Source: Melioribacter sp051488685 (GTDB taxonomy: Bacteria > Bacteroidota > Ignavibacteria > Ignavibacteriales > Melioribacteraceae). From it: a stretch of 64,000 bases of DNA. Under the pieces are notes generated by a model that was given only the letters and a program-made list of their open reading frames with translations, was not told the origin of the DNA and did no database searches. This document shows positions 45,696-53,293 of the stretch, piece after piece. Numbering within the stretch: position 1 is the stretch's first letter; each line of letters opens with the position of its first letter. A program made the translations under genes and the position numbers. Where the stretch lies: NCBI RefSeq assembly GCF_051488685.1, contig NZ_JBPSEH010000001.1, positions 248,001-312,000 on the forward strand. The letters run 5' to 3'.

Positions 45696-46596
45696 ATCAA
45701 CATATAAATCAACTGATACTGAAGAATTTCTCGATAAAATATTTTATCGGAGAGTGGGTTATGCAATGGCTCTTGCTTCGAAGTCATTGGGACTCACACC
45801 AAATAATGTAACATTTATCAGCGTTATTTTTGGTGTGGTTGCAGGTAATCTATTTTATTATCAAGATATTACTTTAAACATAATTGGCGTCATTTTCCTT
45901 ATAATAGCTGAAGCGCTGGACGGAGCGGACGGGCAGCTTGCTCGAATGACCAATACTTATTCACGTTACGGTAGAATATTTGATGGGGTAGCCGGTAATT
46001 TATGGTTTATAAGTATCTACCTTCATATGTCCGCAAGGTTTATTATAGAAGGTGGAACACCGTTTATATTACTGATTGCATTGATTTCCGGAATTAGTCA
46101 CTCTTTTCAGAGTGCAATGGCAGATTACTACAGAATCTTCTATTTGTATTTCACTCAAAATAAGAATAAAGATATTGATGATCTTAGTGAGGTTAAAGAA
46201 ACATATTCCAGACTATCCTGGATAAATGCACCTTTTAAGAAATTCCTGCTTAGGGTTTATATAAATTATATTCGTCAACAACATATCCTTGCAAAGAATG
46301 TTAGAAGCCTTTACAGGTATGTTGAAGATAGTTTTAATGGTATCGCCCCGCAATGGTTTAAAGAGGAATATAGAAATCTAAACAAACCAATGATTAAGTA
46401 TCAGAATATTTTAACTACTAATACAAGAATGATTGTTCTGTTTATTTCAGTCTTTTGGGGCAATATCCTTTACTATTTTCTTTTTGAATTAATAGTACTC
46501 AATCTGGTGCTGATCTACTTTGTAATTAAGGAAGAAAAGATTCATAAATACTTATTTGAGTTTGTGAAAGGTAAAAAGGAATTATCAAATGCTTAA
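45670..46596 (+). CDS. CDP-alcohol phosphotransferase, altered fourth Asp
   Basis: This 308-residue membrane enzyme has the CDP-alcohol phosphatidyltransferase motif with D84, D87, G88, A91, R92, G101 and D105 (EALDGADGQLARMTN / SRYGRIFDG). The fourth Asp expected at 109 is Gly109. It transfers a phospho-alcohol between a CDP-activated compound and a lipid or inositol. The start at 45670 overlaps the aminotransferase by 26 bases. With CDP-inositol as donor and diacylglycerol or ceramide as acceptor it would make a phosphoinositol lipid; with CDP-diacylglycerol and inositol phosphate it would make PI phosphate. Confidence 0.82.
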   Translation: MWLNKLKIESTYKSTDTEEFLDKIFYRRVGYAMALASKSLGLTPNNVTFISVIFGVVAGNLFYYQDITLNIIGVIFLIIAEALDGADGQLARMTNTYSRYGRIFDGVAGNLWFISIYLHMSARFIIEGGTPFILLIALISGISHSFQSAMADYYRIFYLYFTQNKNKDIDDLSEVKETYSRLSWINAPFKKFLLRVYINYIRQQHILAKNVRSLYRYVEDSFNGIAPQWFKEEYRNLNKPMIKYQNILTTNTRMIVLFISVFWGNILYYFLFELIVLNLVLIYFVIKEEKIHKYLFEFVKGKKELSNA

Positions 46597-47611
46597 AGGA
46601 GCTATAGTTGGTTTTGGCAAAATAGCAAGAACAAATCATCTTGTAGCTTTTCGATCAGAAGAATTAAAAACAAGTATTGATATAACTTCTGCGGTTGAAT
46701 CAAATGCTAACACAAGAGAAAACTGTAAGAAAGAGTATAACGAAATAAATTTTTACGAATCATTAGACAAAATGTTTGAAACCGAGAAGATTAATTTTAT
46801 TGATATAACTACTCCGCCTAAATATCATAAAGAAATTATAGAGTGGGCAATTGATAAAGGCATTCATATTATTTGTGAAAAACCATTTACTACATCTTAC
46901 GCCGAAGCAACAGAACTATATAAAACTCTTATCGAAAAGAATATATTGTTCGTACCTTGTCATCAATATAAATATTCTCCTCTGTGGGGCGAGTTCAAAT
47001 CTTTTGTTGATGAATTAAATGATAATGAAAGAATATTTCTCCAATTCAATGTTTTCAGAACAGGTGCTGATCCGGGTTTGAGTGTTAATCTTCCGCCGTG
47101 GAGATTAAATAAGGAAATCAGCGGAGGTGGAATTTTGTCTGATACAGGCTTTCACTATCTCTACCTTTCAAACTGGTTGTTGGGCAAGCCATTAAGGGTA
47201 ACTACGGTTAACCAAAATCTTGCGCACAATCAATATCAGGTTGAGGATACATCTCAAATAATTTTAGAATATCAGCAAGGAATTATACAAATTAATCTCA
47301 GCTGGGCTTATCACTCCCGCCGAAATGAAGCAAAACTGATTTCTAAGAGTGGAAGTCTTTTCTATGATGGCGATAGCTATATCATAAAAACTAAAAATGA
47401 GAAAAGTGAAAAAATATCTGTGCCCGATGCTTCTGATAAATCCCATTATACAAATCTTTATATAAAACTCTTTTCTGATTTTACAAAATCTGTTCAGAAC
47501 AAGAATTTTCATAAAAAAGGATTGGAAGACGCATACAACACAATTTACTTGCTGGATAAATGTTACCAATCTGCTTGCAAAAACAAGACAATAGAATTAT
47601 ACAATGAGTAA
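46589..47611 (+). CDS. Gfo/Idh/MocA family dehydrogenase
   Basis: This 340-residue NAD(P)-dependent oxidoreductase has a Rossmann fold (IVGFGKIARTNH, about 6-17), the family motif CEKPFTTS (96-103, K98) and the catalytic pair D185 and H189 in GGGILSDTGFHYL. Members oxidise sugars or inositols, including myo- to scyllo-inosose. In this operon it could oxidise the inositol ring before amination by the class III aminotransferase. The 4-base-type overlaps with genes on both sides indicate tight co-translation. Confidence 0.88.
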   Translation: MLKGAIVGFGKIARTNHLVAFRSEELKTSIDITSAVESNANTRENCKKEYNEINFYESLDKMFETEKINFIDITTPPKYHKEIIEWAIDKGIHIICEKPFTTSYAEATELYKTLIEKNILFVPCHQYKYSPLWGEFKSFVDELNDNERIFLQFNVFRTGADPGLSVNLPPWRLNKEISGGGILSDTGFHYLYLSNWLLGKPLRVTTVNQNLAHNQYQVEDTSQIILEYQQGIIQINLSWAYHSRRNEAKLISKSGSLFYDGDSYIIKTKNEKSEKISVPDASDKSHYTNLYIKLFSDFTKSVQNKNFHKKGLEDAYNTIYLLDKCYQSACKNKTIELYNE

Positions 47612-48629
47612 AAAATCCAAAATAATATTGTTCTTAGTCGGTCTTACAATATTTACTTATCTGGTTTGGGATTTCGGATTAAATAATATTTTATCAAACC
47701 TTTATAAAACCGGCTGGTATTTTATTCCCGTTATTGGTGTATGGTGTTTCGTCTATTTTTTTAATGCACTTGCCTGGAAATTTATACTTGGAAATAATAA
47801 ACATAATTTCCCATTCTATAAAATATTTTCCCTAACCATCAGCGGATTTGCAATTAATTACATTACGCCATTTGTTGGACTGGGTGGCGAACCATATCGT
47901 ATTGCAGAACTAAAAGCGCAGCTGGGAACAAGTAGGGCGGTTTCTTCTACTATCCTGTATTCAATGATTCACTTTCTTTCTTCTTTTATTTTCTGGATAC
48001 TAATTATTTTGCTTGCGTTCATTACACTAACCCTTACAGTAGCAACTAAGCTATCTTTGTTAATTGCACTGATAGTGTTTTTGGTAATAACATATTTTTT
48101 TATCACACGCCACAAAAAAGGGGTAGTAAAATCTTTATTTAATATCTCTTTAAAAATCCCTTTCATAAATAGAGTTTTTGTCCCCCTTTTTAATAAAAAA
48201 GAATCAATTCAAATAATCGATGAGCAGATAACAGATCTATATTTAAATCGAAAACTGAATTTTTATTTAGCACTATCAAGTGAAATTATTTCACGGATTA
48301 TTGGATCACTTGAATATTTGTTTATTCTAAAGGCAATTGGAATTAATATAACTTTTATTGAGGCATTGTATATCAATGCTTTTTCCGCTTTTATGATAAA
48401 TCTTTTTTTCTTTATGCCTTTAGAATTGGGTTCCCGCGAAGGTGGGCTTATACTTGTTTTAGAAACTTTAAATATAACTTCTTCGCTTGGTATTTATGTG
48501 GGATTGGTAAATAGAATACGAGAACTTTTCTGGATATTAATTGGAATTATTCTCATTGCGCTAAGCGGGAAAAAAGCAAATCCGGATTTATTAACTGAGA
48601 CAGATTATGAAAAAAGCACTGTTATTTGA
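47604..48629 (+). CDS. LPG-synthase/UPF0104-type membrane protein
   Basis: This 341-residue polytopic protein has about eight membrane segments and the family sequence ITPFVGLGGEPYRIAELKAQLGTSRAVSSTILYSM (about 86-120). Near its end lies FFFMPLELGSREGGLILVLETL (about 267-288), matching the flippase-like domain of aminoacyl-phosphatidylglycerol synthases. There is no aminoacyl-transferase domain. It probably moves the finished or intermediate lipid across the inner membrane. Its stop overlaps the HAD start by 23 bases. Confidence 0.85.
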   Translation: MSKKSKIILFLVGLTIFTYLVWDFGLNNILSNLYKTGWYFIPVIGVWCFVYFFNALAWKFILGNNKHNFPFYKIFSLTISGFAINYITPFVGLGGEPYRIAELKAQLGTSRAVSSTILYSMIHFLSSFIFWILIILLAFITLTLTVATKLSLLIALIVFLVITYFFITRHKKGVVKSLFNISLKIPFINRVFVPLFNKKESIQIIDEQITDLYLNRKLNFYLALSSEIISRIIGSLEYLFILKAIGINITFIEALYINAFSAFMINLFFFMPLELGSREGGLILVLETLNITSSLGIYVGLVNRIRELFWILIGIILIALSGKKANPDLLTETDYEKSTVI

Positions 48630-49317
48630 TTTTGGCGGAACACTTGATACTGATGGAATTCACTGGAGTGAAAAATTCTTTGATCTTTATAATCATTTCC
48701 ATATTCCACTTACAAAAGCAAATTTTAGGGAAGCTTTTGTTTATTCTGAACGGACTATTTCTAATATCATTAAACCAGATTTCAGCTTAAAGCAAACTCT
48801 TAAATCTCAAATAGCATATCAATTAGAATATTTTAAAAAGAATAATCTGTTAAAAGAAGATTTTTCACAAAACATTAACAAACTAACAGATTGGTGTTAT
48901 AGTTCTGTAATTGAAAATGTGAAAATCACTAAAGAGATATTAAATCAGCTTTCAAATGAATATTTGCTTGCACTTATTTCTAATTATTATGGAAATATTG
49001 AGATAGTTCTAAAAGAACTTTCAATCAAAAAGTACTTCGCTTTCATTGTTGATTCTGCAGTAATCGGATTCAGAAAACCAGATCCAAAAATTTTTCAGTT
49101 CGCTTTGAATGAATTAGGCGTAAATCCCAATAATGCTGTTATGATTGGCGATTCTTACAACAATGATATTGTTCCGGCAAAGTTAATTGGTTGCAAAACA
49201 ATTTGGATAAATAACAGAGGATGGAACGAACAAAACGAAAATGATAAAGCAGATTTTATTATAAAATCATTTAAGGAGTTACCTGAAATTTTAAAAACGA
49301 TAAATAAAGTCATATAA
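48607..49317 (+). CDS. HAD-superfamily phosphatase
   Basis: This 236-residue hydrolase has motif I LLFDFGGTLDTDG (4-16), motif II LALISNYYGN (about 118-127), K in FRKPDPKIF (about 155-163) and motif IV MIGDSYNNDIVPA (about 178-190), all intact. The nucleophile is the first Asp of DFGGT. In context it may dephosphorylate inositol phosphate or a phosphatidylinositol-phosphate intermediate. It overlaps the upstream membrane gene and precedes ino1 by 32 bp. Confidence 0.88.
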   Translation: MKKALLFDFGGTLDTDGIHWSEKFFDLYNHFHIPLTKANFREAFVYSERTISNIIKPDFSLKQTLKSQIAYQLEYFKKNNLLKEDFSQNINKLTDWCYSSVIENVKITKEILNQLSNEYLLALISNYYGNIEIVLKELSIKKYFAFIVDSAVIGFRKPDPKIFQFALNELGVNPNNAVMIGDSYNNDIVPAKLIGCKTIWINNRGWNEQNENDKADFIIKSFKELPEILKTINKVI

Positions 49318-49349
49318 ATATTCATTATTCTAAAGAAGGAGAGAGAAAA

Positions 49350-50693
49350 ATGGAATCAAAAATGATTGAAAATCCCGATGGTAAACTTGGTGTTTTAATT
49401 GTCGGGTTAAATGGTGCAATATCAACAACATTTTTAGCCGGCATCTATGCCATTAGAAAAGGATTGGCAAAGCCAATCGGCTCGCTTACACAAATGGGTA
49501 CAATTAGAATCGGAAAAAGATCCGATAATAATTTCCCATTGATAAAAGATTTTGTTCCACTAGCTGCTATTGATGATCTGATTTTTGGTGGCTGGGATAT
49601 AAGAGATGAAACCTGTTTTGAAGCTGCCGAATATGCAAAAGTATTAAATGAAAAAGATTTGAATAATGCTGCAGAAGAATTAAAATCTTTAAAACCAATG
49701 AAAGGTGTTTTCGACCAAAATTATGTTAAGCGATTAACAGGCACTTATGTAAAAGAAGGAAAAACAAAATACGATCTGATGATGAAAATAAGAGATGATA
49801 TAAAAACTTTTAAAGAATTACATTCACTTAAACGTGTTGTTGTTATCTGGGCAGCAAGCACAGAAACTTTCATACCGGTAAGCGAGGTTCACAAAACTAA
49901 AGAAGCATTTATTGAAGGGATGAAAAATAATCATCCTGATGTTTCGCCCAGCATGCTTTATGCTTATGCGGCAATTGCGGAAGGAGCTCCATATATAAAT
50001 GGTTCACCAAGCTTAAGCGTTGACGCTCCGGCAATAGTAGAATTTGCTAATGAAATGGAGGTCCCGGTTGCAGGTAAAGATTTTAAGACTGGTCAAACTT
50101 TGGTTAAGACTGTAATAGCTCCTATGCTTAAAACAAGATTGCTCGGTTTAAGTGGTTGGTTTTCAACAAATATACTTGGCAATAGAGATGGAGAAGTGTT
50201 GGATGATCCCGGTTCCTTTAAAACAAAAGAAGAAAGCAAACTATCCGTAATTGATTCAATTCTTCAACCGGATTTATATCCGGATTTATACGAAAATTAT
50301 TATCACAAAGTCAGAATTAATTATTACCCGCCGCGTGGTGATAATAAGGAGGGCTGGGATAATATTGATATTTTCGGTTGGCTGGGATATCCGATGCAAT
50401 TAAAAATTAATTTCTTGTGTCGTGATTCTATTTTAGCAGCTCCAATTGTACTCGATTTAATTTTATTTGCTGATCTTGCAAAAAGAAGCGGAATGAAAGG
50501 TATTCAGGAGTGGATGTCTTTATTCTTTAAGAGTCCCATGCATTCGCCAGATGTTGTACCTGAACATGACCTTTTCATTCAAATGATGAAATTAAAAAAT
50601 ACATTGCGAAGATTAATGAATGAATCTCCAATTACACACCTGGATACGAATGGAACAAATCATTTAATAGACGAACTAGAATATTTAGATTAA
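49350..50693 (+). CDS. ino1: Inositol-3-phosphate synthase
   Basis: This 447-residue enzyme converts glucose-6-phosphate to inositol-3-phosphate with bound NAD. The Rossmann site is VLIVGLNGAIST (about 15-26); TQMGTIRIGKRSD and GWDIRDETCF follow, and the catalytic domain has KDFKTGQTLVKTVIAPMLK (about 241-259) and GWFSTNILGNRDG. Length and motifs fit bacterial MIPS. It supplies inositol for the operon. AGGAGAG lies upstream of the ATG. Confidence 0.95.
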   Translation: MESKMIENPDGKLGVLIVGLNGAISTTFLAGIYAIRKGLAKPIGSLTQMGTIRIGKRSDNNFPLIKDFVPLAAIDDLIFGGWDIRDETCFEAAEYAKVLNEKDLNNAAEELKSLKPMKGVFDQNYVKRLTGTYVKEGKTKYDLMMKIRDDIKTFKELHSLKRVVVIWAASTETFIPVSEVHKTKEAFIEGMKNNHPDVSPSMLYAYAAIAEGAPYINGSPSLSVDAPAIVEFANEMEVPVAGKDFKTGQTLVKTVIAPMLKTRLLGLSGWFSTNILGNRDGEVLDDPGSFKTKEESKLSVIDSILQPDLYPDLYENYYHKVRINYYPPRGDNKEGWDNIDIFGWLGYPMQLKINFLCRDSILAAPIVLDLILFADLAKRSGMKGIQEWMSLFFKSPMHSPDVVPEHDLFIQMMKLKNTLRRLMNESPITHLDTNGTNHLIDELEYLD

Positions 50694-50706
50694 ATAATTA
50701 ATAAAA

Positions 50707-52095
50707 ATGATGATAAAACAAACTGCTAATAATAGACTAAAAATAAATGCTCTCTTGCTCTTATTATTTAGTTCACTTTTTTATGCCGATGTTAAAAGTC
50801 AATCAGAGATTAGCAAATCAAATGAATTTGCTTTCCTGAATAATGACTTAATTGAAGAAGTTATAATTGATTCTCTCGTTCAAAAAAATAATGACATTAC
50901 AATTTCAGCACTGCCCTTCGCACTTTACAGCGAAATATTTGGTTGGGCTGTCGGCGGGTTTGTTGGAGTTCAGGGATTATCACAAAAAAATATGTCCCTT
51001 TATATGGGTGGATTAATTAGCACTAATGGAACCAAGTATGGATTCATTCAATTCAGAGAATTTTATTTACCGTTTTATCCGCGAGTATATATTGCGCCGG
51101 ATATTTTAGGCGGTTACTTTGGCGTGCTTAAGGTTTACAAAGACCCGCCCGGTTCACCTCCCCCAGCAACTTCAAAAGAACGTGCGGGAAGCAATGATTC
51201 CGATGAAAATGATTATGCGGAAGTCAGCGGTTCCGATCAATGGTACGAAATGAAAGTGAGATTTTTGCTTCCAATTGGTCACGGAAAGGATAAAGTCTAT
51301 TTCGCTCCGAAATTTAAAAACGGAATATTAGTCTCGGGAGAAACGGGCGGGACTCATTGGAATCCTTTTCTAAGTGGAAGGACATTTATCGATATAAAAC
51401 CTTTTTACAGAAAACGTGTGGCTTTTGCTACAAATGGAATTGAATTTGCGCTTACAAGAGAGAATACAGATTATTATGTAAATCCTACACGAGGGAGCTT
51501 CCAGAAATTTGCATTTCGAAGAGATTTTGGATGGTTTGATACTATGGCACCCTGGAGTGTTGTCGAAGCAGATCTAAGATGGTACTTACCGCTTCACGAA
51601 ATTTTTTCAGATAAAAATTCTCTGCCAAAAGTATTAGCTATTGATTTCTGGACTGTTAACACACTTACTTGGAATAGTTATGATATTGTCGGAATAGATC
51701 AAAATGGAAACAATATTAAAAAATTTCATCGACCACCGCCATATACCGGAGCTTATCTCGGCGGAAGATATCATTTACGGGCATATTACGAAGGCAGATT
51801 CAACGATCGCGCTGCAATTTATTATGGTGCAGAATATAGACAAATAATTTCCTGGAATCCTTTCAACGAGTGGTGGTTAACAAGAAATCTTAATATTCAT
51901 TGGCTGCAATTTGCTTTGTTTGGAGAAATCGGCAGAGTTGCCTCTGATTGGAAATTATCAACATTGCATTCCGATATGAAATGGTGTGCCGGTGCCGGTA
52001 TTCGAATATTTATGAATAATTTAATATTAAGATTGGATAATTCTTTTGGCAAAGAAGGAATGTATATTCAAATGTTTGTTGACCATGCGTTTTGA
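50707..52095 (+). CDS. Outer-membrane surface-antigen barrel, end of inositol operon
   Basis: This 462-residue protein has a signal peptide (about 1-31, DVKSQ) and a POTRA-less Omp85-type barrel. ENTDYYVNPTRGSFQKFAFRRDF (about 257-279) resembles the surface-antigen motif, and the ending IQMFVDHAF fits a barrel insertion signal. It lies 13 bp after ino1, so it is probably part of the operon, perhaps as the outer-membrane end of the lipid pathway. An alternative is an unrelated barrel that merely shares the transcript. Confidence 0.78.
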   Translation: MMIKQTANNRLKINALLLLLFSSLFYADVKSQSEISKSNEFAFLNNDLIEEVIIDSLVQKNNDITISALPFALYSEIFGWAVGGFVGVQGLSQKNMSLYMGGLISTNGTKYGFIQFREFYLPFYPRVYIAPDILGGYFGVLKVYKDPPGSPPPATSKERAGSNDSDENDYAEVSGSDQWYEMKVRFLLPIGHGKDKVYFAPKFKNGILVSGETGGTHWNPFLSGRTFIDIKPFYRKRVAFATNGIEFALTRENTDYYVNPTRGSFQKFAFRRDFGWFDTMAPWSVVEADLRWYLPLHEIFSDKNSLPKVLAIDFWTVNTLTWNSYDIVGIDQNGNNIKKFHRPPPYTGAYLGGRYHLRAYYEGRFNDRAAIYYGAEYRQIISWNPFNEWWLTRNLNIHWLQFALFGEIGRVASDWKLSTLHSDMKWCAGAGIRIFMNNLILRLDNSFGKEGMYIQMFVDHAF

Positions 52096-52390
52096 TATTT
52101 ACTGAAAATCGGTTCCGTATCAAGCAATTTGAAAGATAAAGTAAGAATACTTAAACGATATATTTAAAATCCTTTGATATACATTTGAGAAATATCTGAT
52201 AATCTTTTTAATATCCTGCAAGCCGCACATTAAATAAATGAGTCATAGGATTTATTGAGCTTAGATTTTTCCGCATTTTAAGAGTAAGTGAATTGAATAC
52301 TTTATACAAACTAAACTATTCTGACCTAAGTCAATGAATTTAATTTGTAATGGAAATAGTTTAAACCTGCTATAAAAAAAGGAGAATATG
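52096..52390 (+). other. Intergenic region before NO reductase cluster
   Basis: This 295-base AT-rich stretch shows no gene. Its only clear element is the palindrome at 52322-52333 described separately; a TAGTTT at 52357-52362 lies at -10 distance from it. Confidence 0.6.
52321..52334 (+). promoter_or_regulatory. Crp/Fnr-type operator TGACCTAAGTCA
   Basis: TGAC-N4-GTCA at 52322-52333, one base different from the site at 19694-19705. TAGTTT at 52357-52362 would place the site near -41.5. It stands before the hemerythrin-like pseudogene and the DUF6448-norZ genes, supporting co-regulation with the DUF2249 cluster. Confidence 0.65.
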
Positions 52391-52637
52391 ATGAAGATTA
52401 ATATCCCTTTATCCTTAAAATTTAAACACGCTGAGACCTACAATCACCTCGCCAATGCAAGCAAATTGGTGGCGTAGAACTAAGACTATTGTTATAGCTC
52501 TTAATAGATTGGTTGAAGTAACAAAGGGAAAAAATAAAAATGATATCGTTGATTTAGCTCAACAATTGAAACTACAAGCAAAAATAGAAGAGGAAGTTAC
52601 CTATCCAACTGCACTATTGTTTGGAGAGTACTTGTAA
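52391..52637 (+). pseudogene. Decayed hemerythrin-like gene with internal deletion
   Basis: AGGAGAATATG precedes an ATG that encodes MKINIPLSLKFKHAETYNHL and ANASKLVA, then TAG at 52475. In the next frame from about 52482 the sequence IVIALNRLVEVTKGKNKND continues to QQLKLQAKIEEEVTYPTAL and LFGEYL (stop at 52637). The two halves look like the ends of a hemerythrin-type four-helix protein of about 150 residues. The middle helices with His/Glu metal ligands are missing (about 70 residues). Family recall is from memory. Confidence 0.6.
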
Positions 52638-52672
52638 ATAAAATCAAATTATTAATTAAGGAGGATACTGCT

Positions 52673-53278
52673 ATGATACTCAAATCAAAAATTGCAATGA
52701 TATCATTTTTAGCGTTGTTTACTTTTATCCTGTCAGATTCCACTTTTGCTCATTGTGATTCGATGGAGGGTCCAGTTGTTAAAGCTGCTCAAAAAGCTCT
52801 CGAAACAGGTAATATTAATTATGTATTAATCTGGATTAAAGCTGAATATGAGTCGGAAATCCAAAATCTCTTCGATAAAGTATTGCGTGTCAGAACACTT
52901 AATAATGAAGCTCTGGAATTAGCTGATATGTATTTCTATGAAACTGTTGTCAGGCTTCATAGAATGGGTGAAGGTGTTGGTTATACCGGATTAAAACCCG
53001 CAGGTTATAGACCAGAAGAAGGAATTGAAGCTGCAGACATCGCAATTGAAAAAGGTTCAGTTGAAGAAATTCTTCAACATGCAGATAAATCCAAACATTC
53101 GGATGTAATAAAGTATTTTAATGATGTTCAACTAAAGAAAAATTATAAAGTAAATGATATAAAAGCCGGGAGAGAATTTGTTGAGGCTTATGTTCATTTT
53201 ATCCATTATGTTGAAAAGCTATTTAATACAGACAAAAACGAGAATCAACATAACACGCACAATCAAAATCATTTTTAA
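52673..53278 (+). CDS. DUF6448 exported protein with His-rich tail
   Basis: This 201-residue protein has a signal peptide (about 1-26, STFAH). The mature start HCDSMEGPVVKAAQKALETG is typical of DUF6448 proteins. It is otherwise helical, with RLHRMGEGVGYTGLKPAG in the middle and a His/Asn-rich tail NENQHNTHNQNHF. The His-Cys-Asp start and tail suggest metal binding in the periplasm. AAGGAGG precedes the ATG. It lies 15 bp before the NO reductase gene and belongs to the same unit. The function is unproven. Confidence 0.75.
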   Translation: MILKSKIAMISFLALFTFILSDSTFAHCDSMEGPVVKAAQKALETGNINYVLIWIKAEYESEIQNLFDKVLRVRTLNNEALELADMYFYETVVRLHRMGEGVGYTGLKPAGYRPEEGIEAADIAIEKGSVEEILQHADKSKHSDVIKYFNDVQLKKNYKVNDIKAGREFVEAYVHFIHYVEKLFNTDKNENQHNTHNQNHF

Positions 53279-53293
53279 CAAAATGAGGATATT

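Noticed and set aside
52455..52637. Treating the 60-codon frame as an intact gene
   Set aside because: It begins inside the decayed gene's first fragment in another frame, lacks its own ribosome site, and matches only the end of a larger protein.
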